Positions 23,654 to 35,915 of a stretch of 64,000 nt of DNA are shown in pieces (the first letter of the stretch is position 1; every line of letters starts with the position of its first letter). The notes under the pieces were generated by a model, which did no database searches, had not been told where the DNA came from, and saw only the letters and a program-made list of their open reading frames with translations. The stretch comes from Tetranychus cinnabarinus. Taxonomy: Eukaryota; Arthropoda; Arachnida; Trombidiformes; Tetranychidae. The position numbers were made by a program, and so were the translations under genes. The stretch is taken from positions 10,726,001-10,790,000 of the forward strand of contig WHVY01000003.1 in the NCBI GenBank assembly GCA_022266195.1, in the 5' to 3' direction.

Positions 23654-26037
23654 TCATAGCTCGAGAGATGGACCATATTTTGAGACGAAGGGTCTTTCAT
23701 CAAAAGGTATGAATTGATCATCGTCGGAAGGCAGTGCGGCAGTAGGTAGAGAAAAAGGTGGACGTGAAGTAGATGATGATAAATTGGGATCAGTTTTAAG
23801 TGAGATTGGAGTTATAATCCCGGTCAACTTGGATGAGTTTAATATGGCCGTGGGTCCAGGACTAGGGTGTTGATGACCTGAGTTAGGATCAAGCAGGATA
23901 GTAGGAATAGTTGCCAGAGTAATAGAGTTGGATGCGACTGATTCACTATCTAGTGGGAAATTTGAATGGCCAGCAATCAGATAAGAAGGAGAGACAGTTA
24001 TATGATGATGGTGAGGATGGTTGTTAGGTGGCGGAGGAAAGGCTGTTGGGCTATATGAGGTCAAAGGGATGGGAGGCGTCGTTGGTGTTAATTGATGTGG
24101 GTGAGGAACATATGAGTTTCTATTGGCAATTATGGAAGAGCAAGGTCGATGATTAACAATGTCTTTTGGCTGAGATGGAATAAATTGAAAAGTTATTTTC
24201 TCTGTGGGACTTTGAATTGGTGATGAAGATTGTTGGCTCATGTTAGATGAAACAATGGGAAGTGATTTCACTCGGCCAACACGATTTTGAGTTAAATTAG
24301 TCGGGATTGAAAGTGACAGTCGATGATTTGTATTAGATCGGAACAATCCAGAGGAATGGTTGTGCAAGAACTCAATTAACCGAGATGTCACAATTTTTGA
24401 TGATTCAAGGATTGAGGCTAAATCAAAATGGGATGGATGAACTGGATGCTCTAATATGAAAAAAAAGTTGATAAAGTAAATTAATTGCATGAATATAGAG
24501 CAACAGTTAATATTTAAATATAAACGTCAACTAACCATTATTTATGCCCAAATCGATGTTAGCTAACCTTTCAAAGTGTTCTTTAAGGTTGGTTAGCCCT
24601 GCAGGATCACCTGTACGTTGAAGTGCAGCCATTAGCTCAGTAATTGATTGCTGAAAAGATGATGGTGATTGTAGCTGTTCAAAGAATACATGAGATTAAG
24701 ATTAACACAAGTTTCTAGTTAAATCAAATAGTAGTTAATCAATTGAGTTCAAGTTAACTTACAGAATCTATTATGGATTGCATGTGCGATTTGTGTGCAG
24801 AATCCCCATAAAGAAGTGATGACCATTGGTCCGGAGAGATTCGTAAGCCAGCTTCCAGCGCAATTGTAACAATTTGATTATCATGTTCTCTTCTTAAGGC
24901 ATCATAGCTGCGATACTCTTCTTTAAGTTGCATTAAACTTGAATCACCGTCTCGTTTAGTTAGCTGATGTTGATACAGATATAATCACATGATTTTAACA
25001 GAATCAGATAATGAAAAGAGGGAAAATTAGTGAACATAACAAACAAAATAGAGCAACATGAATATTTGAAGGATGATTTAGAAAGAGTTATCTTTGTAAC
25101 AGAATGAACAAGGTAAATGAAGAATGGTAAACATGGATAGAAATAACGAAAAGCTTACCTTAAAGCAACTGGCTCGATATAATAATTGGATAACATGACC
25201 AATTGCAGTTTTGCTGGCTTGGTGAGGAAAATGAGGTGACAATCTTTGAACAACAAACATAACAAGAACTTTGCGCGAAAGAGCACTTCCGTCCTCAAGA
25301 GCTAACAAAACAAGTCTTAAGACTTCTTCTTGCATTGCAGGTCCCAAGAATTGGCAGCCTCTAGCACGAACAGCAGCCCAAAGATTGGCACTAAAAGATG
25401 AATAGATTAAAAATGAGAACACTGATATTTAACTGGTTAGTTTGTGTACAGCTAACCTCAAAGTACGAGGATCTTGGTGTTTAATTAGAAGCTCGGATAA
25501 GGCTCGTTCACCAATGGATCGAGCATTTCTCATGGCTCTTAATCGACCTTCTCCTTCGACAAGTTGGCATTGCAAGAGACTAATTAACTTCCTTTGCATC
25601 GGACGGGACAGTGCTATAATATAAAAATATATCGTTGGGAAAAATAATAAACATCTGTTAGTTAACGGTAGATGATCTAAGTGACAATTAGTATACATTT
25701 AGAGATCGAGAAAAATATCCAATAAACTTTAAAAAAAGTGAAACAGGTTAGATACATCGAACGATAAAACGTTATCATTATTAAATGAATCTCTCTAGAG
25801 TATCAGGTGATAATAGTAGACTAGGATAATTATTAAATTTAACTCACGTGATTGTTGAGGTTTGAGGAATGATGAAGTCATATGTTTGATCGATTCAACA
25901 CATTTTAAATAGTGAGGAAGGTCCTCTGAAGATATGCCAACAGATGAATCAACTGTCTCAATAGGCAAAGGGTCATGGTTAGCCATTATTTCTTGGTTCA
26001 TCAAAGAACGTGAACACCTATTGTCCACAGGAAGCAT
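23654..26037 (-). CDS. Roquin homologue (ROQ/HEPN core) lacking CCCH finger and, as modelled, RING
   Basis: Roquins bind stem-loops in 3' UTRs through the ROQ domain and recruit CCR4-NOT for mRNA decay. Six exons: 25848..26037, 25457..25613, 25159..25390, 24763..24963, 24536..24674, 23654..24450; 571 residues, phases consistent. Residues about 60-280 match Roquin closely: LSRPMQRKLISLLQCQLVE, NLWAAVRARGCQFLGPAMQE, LALEDGSALSRKVLV, GHVIQLLYRASCFK, SLMQLKEEYRSYDALRRE, GLRISPDQWSSLLYG, ALQRTGDPAGL. The Pro/Ser-rich tail keeps the short Roquin motif SDDDQFIPFDERPFVSKYG at its end. After HNHSSG, where vertebrate Roquin has a CCCH finger, there is none. The N-terminus begins at residues that follow the RING in vertebrates (MLPVDN), and no RING exon is visible upstream. 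Confidence 0.93.
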
Positions 26038-27932
26038 ACCACTAGACCATTTGAATTATATAACTTGAATAAAAAATAAAACAAGGTAGGAAAGAAAACA
26101 AAATTAACAATTAGAGATAATTACGTAGAGATGAACATCATTTGTTTACATTTCCATTCATCCCCATTTTCATTTAGCTTCCATCAGGTGGCAGATAAAG
26201 TCTGGTTAGGATTTTTTTCTCATCTCAAGAGTTTTATTTAGGTTCATTGAAGATGCAAATAAGATTAAAAACTAAATTTCTAAACGGAGTTAGTCCATCA
26301 AACAACTATTGACATGCTATATGATCAGTAATCACTTGATGGTTAAAGATTTTTTTCAATAACCACACTGATAAGCTGAAGCTTTCTCAACTCTAAATGC
26401 AAAGGTTTCTTTGTTATTTATAAGTTATTTATAAGTTATTAGCAGATTAATTATATTGATAGGAGCAAGTCTAACTCAGGAGGAAGCACGGGAGGACATC
26501 TTGATTCTCTTCAATATCAAGATGATCATAAAATCTGAATTAATACAGATGATAGATTAATGACGATAGATACATGTAGCTGTAGTTTTGTAACTCATTT
26601 TTTATATAACTGATTGAGAACTCAATAAGATATTCAAATATGTTATTATAATTATCAATTCAAGCAGAACTGGACAATTTGAAATTTAAATATACTTTAC
26701 CTAACATTTGGGTTAATTTTTTCCTTGGGTCATTAGTGAACAGTAAACATTTAAAGAGATAAACCATATTTACAGCTGGTGGATTGAAGTTGAAGGATCA
26801 ACAAATGGTAATGTTAGTTAACACAGTAAAAACAGTTCTAGCTAACAATGCTACAACAACTTAATATGGTATAGATGAAGATTCGTATAGAATTAATTGT
26901 AAACAATGAAATTGGTTCGATAATTAAACATAAAATAGTCTAAATGAAGGGAAAAAAAGAAATTCAAAAGATAAATAATCAATAGTAAACGATAACTTCC
27001 AATAAGGCAATACATCAGGGTTTGTATTTTAATTGCCAAGTCATCCCAGTTATAGTCAGATTTGGTTTGAATAAGCTGGATTATATTGGATTGTGATAAA
27101 TAAGTTTTGACAAGTTAGATAAAATTTTGCGAGCATTTGGATTGATTTAGATCAATTAGGTTGGCCTAATCAAGTACTTTCACTTTTAGAGTTTTACATT
27201 TCAAACTAAAAACTTTTTTTGCTACGAAAAATTGAGTTCAAAGATTTAAAGTTTCACAAATCAATGTAAATGTTTAAAATTGAAATTTCTGTCATTCCAC
27301 AATTGAATGGCATAATATGTTATTTTTTAATATACTTAATCATAATTAATAGTTATAAATGGAGATTACATTGGATTAATAATTGAGAAAAAATATAATA
27401 CAAGCACTTAGCTCTTGTCAGTTCAATTGAAAATTAACGAAATCAAAAAATCAATGTAAGTTTTTTTTGCGGCAAAACAGTGTTGAACGGTGAGTTTAAA
27501 TCATTTGTAACCATTTTATGATTTTTAAATTGTGAATAAATAACTGTCAAACACAAGCTTCATGATAAAAGAATAGTAAATAGTGTAGCGATAGAACATA
27601 AAATTACGGCTATAATTTAGGTACAGGTTTAATAAAAAATTGAAATAACATTAAAATTTTTTATCTGTGGATTAATAAACCATTTTTAAAGTAATTTTTT
27701 GCAAAATTTTGCTAATCTAAAGTCCGATACATAATTAGATTCGAATAGATCATTGTTTATGATTTCAAATTATTTTACAGATATTTACAAAAATAATAAA
27801 TAAATTATTGCGTTCGATTTTGGAAGCTAGGGATTTGGGAAGAAAGCATAATAAATAAATGTTTTGGTGATTAATGGTTAAAATAAGTAGTAGTTGATTA
27901 GTAGTTGATAGTAGTTGATGAGATGAACTTGT
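26038..27932. other. Roquin 5' flank and 3' UTR of membrane-protein gene
   Basis: No coding exon found on the minus strand; in particular no cysteine-rich RING exon for Roquin. An acceptor (GGTCTAG) just left of 26045 and a donor (GTTAG|GTAAAG) at 26700 suggest a noncoding 5' exon. An R2 element follows at 27016-27038. The stretch 27730-27790 resembles 47820-47885. The rest is AT-rich. Confidence 0.45.
26701..27038 (-). repeat. 5'-flank module R2, Roquin copy
   Basis: Two landmarks are shared with the region upstream of the next gene (29678-29813). One is a presumptive 5'-UTR exon end on the minus strand, beginning CCAAGGAAAAAAT and ending GTTAG with donor GTAAAG at 26700. The other is an upstream block at 27016-27038 that matches 29791-29813 at about 21 of 23 bases. 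Copies are diverged and spacing differs (315 versus 113 nt), so homology of the exon part is tentative. Confidence 0.4.
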
Positions 27933-29597
27933 TCAAAGTCGAACACCTGGAACTGCGGGTAAAGGTCGTTTAGGGTTCTCTCTATAGTTAGCAGAGTAAG
28001 GGACTCGAAAAGATGACAAAGATGGCGTATCGAGAGGAAAATCAGCATATACAGCTTCAGAACGTCGAGCGCTCATGAAACGAGGATCAATTTCTGGTTG
28101 TTGTTGTTGTTGTAGTTGTTGGTGGTTGCTAACATTAATTCTGGATGTACGATGAGAATAAACTGGTCTCGGTTTTTTATGAGGTCGACCACTGGATGCG
28201 AAGTTCATTTGTGAGCCAGGAATCATCTGTTGATGAGCAGACAGCAACGGAGCTGCAGTTCCAAGGTGTCCTAATCCGGACCGTTGCCTTCTCAATGATC
28301 TTCCTTGATAATGGTCACTATTTGATGTTGGTAAATATGCTACATTGTCATATGATGTATCAGGAAGTAGAGCAGTTGATGAACCAAGAGCTGCCATTCT
28401 CATTGCATCGGCAACTTCAGAGTAAGTATGAACCACATACGGTGATGGGCCATTCAATAAAAGTGAACTTGGGATCTGAGAATGGCTAATATTTACTCCA
28501 GCTGCGTCTAGTTCAGCGTAGACAGGACTAGAAGTACAGCTACCTTCGCCTGGTATATTAGTATAGTCTTCCATATCAGCTTCTCTTGAGTTTCTGCTTC
28601 CAACTCGAGATTCTCGATTTTCATCACTCCGTCTCCAATATTTACTTGAGATTGAAGTGTTTGTTGGACAATTAGTTATCACACTTTGTGGTGACTTTTC
28701 ATTTACAACAGGTGAAATGTAATTATCTGACGGCGCACAGGGTGGTGGAGAAGTCTTTATCCCTCTCATCATACTTTCCGGAAAAATAGGACAAGAATCA
28801 AATCCACAAACTGAATCGAGAAAACAGAAAGTTGCATTAAAGTTTAAATAATCGTAAAATTTACATTAGAATAATAAATTCCCTGTTTCCACTACTCAAA
28901 TATTTTCATTGTCTCAAATATCAGAAAACGTCTGATTGAATGGCAAATAATGAAAAAAAATTTTGTATATGAATGCATATGCATATCCTATTCAAAGAAT
29001 GAATCGGTTGACATAGTGGCAGCAGATTCAGACTAATTTTTTTCTCTTGTCTTCTTTGTCATTAAAATTAAAAATGTGAAGAAATTTACCTGAAGAAGGA
29101 AATAGCTTCCGTCTGTAAAAAAAAGAAATTCAATGAGCGATATATTGTAAGCATATACTCTACTTTTTGGTTTTTAAAACTTACTTTCTGAATTTGAAAA
29201 GGATGAAAAGCAAAATAATGCACAGGATCGTTGATCCAATAATAGAGCCAAGCAATAAAGAAAACCAAGAATCATTGGGTTTGAATTCTGGTTTAGGAAC
29301 AACAAGCTCGGAGTCCATTGGGCTACTGAAGATATGACAGAAGTTACAATCATTTGTTCGCTCATCAATCAGAGAATGATTTTCATTCAATAGTTGGAGA
29401 AGGTGAGGTGGTAATGGTGGTGGTGGTGGAAGCCAATCAGGAGGTGGACCGATTTCATCAAATAAATTACAAAACATATCCTGACAGTTAAATAAACTGT
29501 CATTATGAGACCATCCCATGGACTGTAAAGATGGTAGCATTTCTTCAGCAATAGGTCCACTGAAACCACTAATACTTTCAGTCAACCCCAAAGCCAT
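27933..29597 (-). CDS. Single-pass membrane protein, Pro-rich ectodomain, tyrosine-motif tail
   Basis: I do not recognise the family. Three exons: 29185..29597, a 23-nt microexon 29090..29112, and 27933..28810; 437 residues. The first about 110 residues have four cysteines (CX4C and CX2C pairs) and the proline run GPPPDWLPPPPPLPPHL. One membrane segment (about 113-136, FSLLLGSIIGSTILCIILLFI) is followed by KFRKRK, implying outside N-terminus and cytoplasmic tail. There is no cleavable signal, so a signal-anchor protein or a missing 5' exon is possible. The 300-residue tail holds YTNI, YAEL, YSEV, YDNV and YADF (YxxPhi/SH2-type), a polyGln run and PLPAVPGVRL at the end. The ATG follows an acceptor (TTCTAG), with a 5'-UTR exon ending at 29678. 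It may be a receptor or adaptor; function unknown. Confidence 0.8.
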
Positions 29598-30116
29598 TAT
29601 TATCTAGAAGAAAAGGTTGAATCCAAGTATTATAAAACTAAGGAATAAATTTTGTGAATAATAAGACCATTATTTACCTTGATTAAACAAAATCTTATTG
29701 TTTTTCTTGGATCTTTAGTCTGTATCATCAACAGTAGGTTTAACAGTAGCAAAACAAAAACAATGTTTAGTAAACATTGTTTACGACCGACAGGGACTGT
29801 ATTTTAATTGCCAGTTATAACAGTTTCACAAATTGTCAATGATAATGATAATCAAGTTTGATTAGTATACACTCGATCATATTTTAATCGGTTAGATTAA
29901 AAAAAGTTTAACGGGTTAGTTCAAATTTTTGGATATTTAGGTTAGTTCAGGTTTGCAGTCAGAGTTGTATTTACAAACCGAACAAAAGACAAAAATAATT
30001 TACAATACAGTATGTTCAATAAAAATTATTAGGAATCATAGACTATTGATATACAATAGACTAAAGATTTATTTATAAGGTGACACCATTTGTACATTGT
30101 TTGCATAAAAAAAGCT
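29598..30116. other. 5' flank of membrane-protein gene and Rab3GAP2 3' UTR
   Basis: Contains the presumptive 5'-UTR exon (donor GTAAAT at 29677), the R2 element at 29791-29813 and AT-rich sequence reaching the Rab3GAP2 stop. No open frame of note. Confidence 0.45.
29678..29813 (-). repeat. 5'-flank module R2, membrane-protein-gene copy
   Basis: The minus-strand exon part begins CCAAGAAAAACAAT and ends AATCAAG with donor GTAAAT. The upstream block 29791-29813 contains ACTGTATTTTAATTGCCA, which is nearly identical to 27021-27038 upstream of Roquin. Same orientation and same position relative to the downstream gene as the Roquin copy. Confidence 0.4.
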
Positions 30117-33100
30117 TTAATCAATTAAACTATTTGCAATTGTCAATAAATTTTTTGCGATTCGACATTTACTATTCTCACTGGGTATAAATAACGTAAT
30201 GAATTCCAACATTTTTGCAGTTGATGCAGCATTAAAATTGAGATTTAAACTATTTTTCTGCTGGAAAAAGAAAAAGATACGAAAAAACGATTATTAATTA
30301 AAAAGTTTGTACGATCGAATGCAAAGCAATAATAATTTTGAAATTTAACTCACTGTCTGAAGGTTTTCGAGCCAAGAAATTATGTACGTTGGCGTTGAAG
30401 CAAGAAATTTATCCTTTACTGGTTTAATTAAATGATTAATCCGTTGACCAGCTACAGCTAATAATGCAACAGCCAATTCTTCACGATCATTCACCATATT
30501 CATTGCCTATGATATTATATTAAAAATAAATGTTATTGTGTGAGATTGTTTTTATTTCAAAATGGTTTTTCATTAAATAATAATATATACCTCTTGAGCT
30601 AAGGCGTCACAACAATTTGAATAGAGATCACAGATATATCTTCGACGAACTATGTCAGGTTGAATGTCCCAGTTTTTGGAAAGCGAAACGATTTTTCCAA
30701 TCCATCGATTAGCGGTGGAATATAATTGAACCTCTTCTTCTGTAAAAAAGAAGATGGTGAAATTAATAAAAACTTTTCTTAATGATGATTTGAAAAATGA
30801 ATGATACATTACCTATTAATGACATTGATGGAGGGACTGAATAAGCGACTGCTGATGCAGCTGATTGCAAAAATTTTTCCCGATTTTCAGTGATCAAGGA
30901 ATCGGCCTGAATATTTTTTAATGGATTAGATAATTCACCGAAGAATGCTTTCTGTACATCAAATGGAAACAGCGACAAAGGTTTATGTTGCTTCATCTGA
31001 AAGTTAACGATTAAATTAACTATCAGACAAAGATCATAAAGCTGATATATTAAATCAGGATCAGCTTGTTTTTGTTGGATTGCAACGAAAGTCAATGGAA
31101 ACTGACTATTTGACCAATTTTTATGTTTCCACCAATCATCGAGACGGAAAATAGGCATTGCGTCGGCTTCAGATGGACCAAGAGTGTAGGTAATAATATC
31201 AATCAATTCAACTACAAATTTGATGAAATCTTCTAAAGAACTTTCATCAAAACCAAAATCACGTTTGAGAATTCTATCTTTAGGTGTTTTGCCCATTTTC
31301 TCAATCAAACAGCATAATAATTCCATTCGTTTTCGGATGGCTATTTTCCACATTAGACAGGCAAGATTATGTTTCAACAAGGCACTTGACACTGGACCGA
31401 GATATTTAAGTGATTGAGAAAGCAATTGCGTTGTTGCATCTGTGGTTGGATCTTTGTCCCATAAAATTAAACATTCCCAGGCACAATTCGCTAGGAGTGT
31501 GTCACAGTCCATACTGTGAGGAAAATGGTCATGGACTTTATGAAGCAGTTGTTTAATTACTTCTGTGTCAATGGAGTTTGGTTCTACCAATGTAACAGCA
31601 TCGGTTGCAGTTGAAACTTGCTGTGCGGTTGGATTTTCTTCGTCGAATTCATCATTCTCTAGAGATAATATTATACTTGGTTCGAGTGGATATGAAATGG
31701 CCCATTTCGCAATTGATTCACTAACAATACCAGGAAGGCTTTCTCTAAGATATGCAAGTGAAATGTCTCCTGGATTATAATTCAAATTTGAATGAAGGGC
31801 TAAATCGAGGAAAAACGTCGATTCTAATTGATTTATGAGAAGATTTAACTTTTCTTTGACGATGGATAAGCTTTCCCATTCTTCTGGCATATCGACTTCC
31901 TCAGATTTATCTTTGAGTGACAATTTTTTCGAAGTTTCTTCACACAAATCGTATTGCGAGTAAAAAGTTAACAAGGTCATAGAAGAGATCAACGCTGAAG
32001 GTATAATGGTTGCTTGAGCGATTAGAGAGCATAATGTCTTTAAAATTTCGAGCCAATAGTCTTGTTTTGTTGAATTTTGCTGTCGCATTAAGTCTATCAA
32101 AAGTAAAACATAACGATTGAATCTCGGCCAATGTCTCCAGTCAGCTGAGAAATCAGTATGAAGCCAAGAAGCAAAAACACAGTATAAAAGTTCTTGATGT
32201 GTAATCAAATTTGTTTTTTCAATATAATTAGTGCAGATTTCCAGATTATCAGTAACAAGACCAGGAAAAAGAATTAAATCTCCAACTTTGTATAATTGGT
32301 CAATTTTATACTGTCGTGATGGCTTTTTAAATAATTTGGGGCTTGGTCTACGCATCATTCTAGATTTTTGATATGTTTCTGGTTCATTTGGTAAAAAGAA
32401 ATCAACTAAATCAGCAAAGGATATAAAATCAGGAGAAAAAGAAACCATTTTTCCTGGTAACACAACTTCTTTAAAACCAAAGATGGAAACGAATCGAGCG
32501 TAATCACGAGCTGACCAACCAAGAAGTTCAGCTTGAGATTCAATATCTGGTGGATCTTGATGAATCGAGTTGACAATTTCTATTTTATCAATTTTTGAAG
32601 CCAAATCATGGAATGAAGAGTAAAAGTCACACAGTTGAATCAACTTTTGACACCGACGAGCAGAAGATAAAATGGAAGGTTCAATATTCGGTGCATTTTC
32701 AATATTTTCCAAATCAATTGGTAAACTTGATAGAAGATTTTGACACAGATCTTTGACTAGGGTGACGAAAGAATTATCAATCACATGACGAATAGCCAGC
32801 CATTTAATTTTGATGGATTTGATTTTTTCGAAAAGGCTGACGTAACTTGCAAAATTATTAACATCGAAGGAAATATTTTTGAATTCTTTGAATAACAATT
32901 CATCCTTGCTTGATTGACTGAACCTATCAGTTAGACTTACGACGAAGGGCACTTTAAATGTATACATAGTACATGATTTATAGTCAAAGAGGTAACAGGA
33001 GCCTGGAGATTGAAGATATAAGCCAAGATTCTGTCGATATTGTTTAATCAAAACATCATTGAGGCCAAGCATTGAATATCCACAATATAAAAGACGACAA

Positions 33101-34737
33101 GATTTACCAACATTAAATGCTTCAACTCTTGGACCATGTTGGCATCTCCATAACTCCAATAAACCTCTTTTAGGAGCATAAATACATAGAAATAAAGCTT
33201 TTCTTGAATGAATATCGCTAGAGTCTTCATAAGATTCGATCCAACCACATTGAGCATCTCGATATCCTTTCCACATTCTAATAACTAAACCATCATTAAG
33301 ATTGACCAGACAAACTCGGCCAAAATCATCGCATACAGTTGCTAGTTCACGAGTTGGTGATATAGTAATAGACATACCAACACGGTATTGATCGTAAAAC
33401 TCTAAGTTTGATGAAAATTCAAGTGGAGGATCAATCTTAGGTTTTGGTTTGTCATTGCTCCGTAGAAAAGTGGGTAAAACATTCTTTACTTTATTTACAA
33501 CTGCTTGAGTCATCTCTTCGAGGACACTTGTTGAATCAGTCTGTCAGGGGAAAAAGATAAAGATAATTAGAAGGTAAAATATATAAAACGTTAGTTTTCA
33601 TCAAATACCTCGTCAGCTCTGCGAAGACCAACGAAAGGATCTTCCCCAGCGGATATTATCAAATTGCCATTATTCCGACGATTATAGGGATTAGCAAATG
33701 TTCCTTTTGTAATTGACCGAGAAACAAGATAATCATAATCACTAATTTCTTGTGATCCACAATTATCTGCATCGAGTATTCTGTTGAAATCTTTAAATTG
33801 CCATCTTTTAAATCTTAATGAGAATTCTGGAGAAATATTAGGATCTGGAATGGATTGACCTTGATTACGAGCTAAGTAATTCCTACAAGAACGAAGAGTC
33901 TGATAAAAAACAAACCCTTCAATGATTATACAGACAGTTCGACAAAAGACGAATATTTCATCCACATTTTTGCTACAATCAGAATGACGGGTTCTTCCAG
34001 AGGTATAAGGACAGAAAAAACTGTTGATCTTAATGTTGGTCACTGGTTCTGAAGAAATTTTCTGTGACAGCAGCAAGCTCATGTTTTCAGTATAAACCCG
34101 GATGAATCCAGATGAGAATCCCAAAATGATTGAACACCAGTCAAGTCCTCCTTGGTTGCTGATTTGTTGAGAAACAAATGGTAGACATGTTACACAGGTT
34201 ATTTTTTCACCAGGTTCCAGTTCAAAAAGTGTTGTACCACAAATCTATCAATTAGAAAATAAAAGGATAAATAAAAGGTAAAGCAGCAATCATTTTTCAT
34301 TCATCATGATCCCATTTCTCCAATAAATAAATGTACGCTTACCTGTGTTTCAGCTTCTTCCCGATATCGATAAACAGCAACATTTTTATCATTGGCAAAT
34401 ACTATGATATCAGCAGTTGGACTTGTGGAAATTAAACAATCGTTCAATGATCCTGGAAGTTTCACTTTTGATGAATCACCATCAAGATCACTTTGAAAGC
34501 TAGAGGAAGGCCAGTCGTCAATAGATGCTACAGAAAGTATTCAGATTAGATTCGATTCAAAATATGGAACAGAAATTTAGCAATATAACTGGAAATTCAG
34601 TAGTCAAATGTGTAGATTGAAGCTGTAAAATTAAACTTACATGGCACAGGTGAGTCCAAGTCATCAGCAAAAAGAATGTTTTTAATAGTTGATAATTTAT
34701 CTTCAAATGTTACCAATTTTTTTAATTTGCAAGACAT
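30117..34737 (-). CDS. Rab3GAP2: Rab3 GTPase-activating protein non-catalytic subunit
   Basis: Partner of Rab3GAP1. The complex stimulates Rab3 GTP hydrolysis and acts as exchange factor for Rab18 at the endoplasmic reticulum. Seven exons: 34641..34737, 34343..34527, 33609..34244, 30813..33540, 30591..30739, 30354..30506, 30117..30260; 1363 residues, near the human 1393, all phases agreeing. The N-terminal third looks like the family's beta-propeller region (GLDWCSIILGFSSGFIRVYTE). Signature stretches include TDSTSVLEEMTQAVVNKV, DAQCGWIE, LFLCIYAPKRGLLELW and GPRVEAFNVGKSCRLLYC. The C-terminal part is helical. The last exon (47 residues) rests only on phase and acceptor and is the least certain. 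The MSCKLKKLV start is the first ATG of the first exon. Confidence 0.93.
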
Positions 34738-35312
34738 CTCTCTGATTCCGATTTCCACATAAATAAGAATATATATTCACAGTTAATAATTATGAAAATC
34801 AACAAAAAATGGGCAAATTGCTCATCAAGATATAAAAAGAGAGAAAGAAAGATGAAAAGATTTAGAATCAGCTGTCATAACAAGTTACGCGATTGCAATA
34901 AAAATACATGCATGTACATATAGGTGGTGTAAGTATACCTCGTTGACTGCTTTAAAATCTGTTGTTCAAAATGATCAGCAACCAATAATAGCAAGGTTTA
35001 TTTTTAAAAGTGATTCAAATAAGGTTTAATTTTGATTCGAACAGCAAAGCAAGCTCTTTTACTCTTTGTTTTGACATTAAAAAGTTAACTGTTCTAGATA
35101 AAATGACTTTTTGTGATTTTTGCTCTGTCATTTTACTATTCTTCTGTAAGAAACCTAAGAGTAGGATAGAGAGATAGACTTGAAATGTTTCAATATGACA
35201 ACAAATAATAAAATGTTGCTCATTATGCGACACTTGTCTCTATCGAAGCTAATAAAACAATATCTATGTCATTAAATATTGATCATGAAGAGCCAAAACT
35301 GATATTCTTAGC
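34738..35312. other. Rab3GAP2 5' flank
   Basis: AT-rich. The minus-strand 72-codon frame at 35015-35233 has no recognisable features. It presumably contains the Rab3GAP2 promoter and the 3' end of the frameshifted gene to its right. Nothing else seen. Confidence 0.4.
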
Positions 35313-35915
35313 TTAATTAGTTTTTTTCTTTGAAATAATTGATTTCGATTGGAAAAGTGAAGAAATTGTAATTGGTTGATCAGAAAGTTCATCAGTATCT
35401 ATTGATGAAATGGTATGATTAGAAATGACATGTAAACTCACAAGAAGTTGGTTGGGAAATGCTTGGGTTCCATCGCTGTTTTTATTAATGATGTTTAAAA
35501 TGAAATAATCATTCTTCTCGATTTTCGGGAAAAGATCACCAGTTTTAGGTTCCAATTGAAGATAAGCATGAAGAACAGGGAATTTCGGCATAAATCCCGA
35601 AATTCGATACACGGCTCTCGATAAAACACAACAGGCAAATGCAATGGCACAAGGTTTGAATTCATTTTGACTACTGATAATCACATAACTTCACATTTCT
35701 TGGATGATATTTGATGTCTAAATCAATCAGCTTCGGATCAATTACAACAGGTCCATGAACAACTGGAGCCGATTGATGCTTGACTAAATAAATTAACTGC
35801 TTTCGATACTGGAACGGAACTTTGAAATAGCAAAATCGTAAATTTCTCTGACTGACAATCGACGAATAAGTGCAAAACAAAGTAAAATTGGATAAATCAA
35901 TAGTTTAAAATCCAT
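35313..35915 (-). pseudogene. Unknown, probably secreted protein gene split by two frame changes
   Basis: Unrecognised. On the minus strand an ATG at 35915 opens a signal-like stretch (MDFKLLIYPILLCFALI) that stops after 40 codons. Overlapping it in another frame is a segment running from about 35895 to 35690 (RFCYFKVPFQYRKQLIYLVK, VVIDPKLIDLDIKYHP). Just past that the reading returns to the first frame at 35684 and stays open for 123 codons to 35313. The two changes compensate. I found no intron that would join them: the only overlap is about 14 nt, and an intron there would be about 20 nt. Possible readings are a pseudogene, two sequence errors, or unannotated splicing from a further-upstream exon. 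It lies head-to-head with the secreted-protein gene at 36342, sharing 430 bp. Confidence 0.45.

Noticed and set aside
23343..23657. 104-codon minus-strand frame overlapping the end of Roquin
   Set aside because: Out of frame with the Roquin tail, which ends in a conserved motif; no splice site joins it convincingly.
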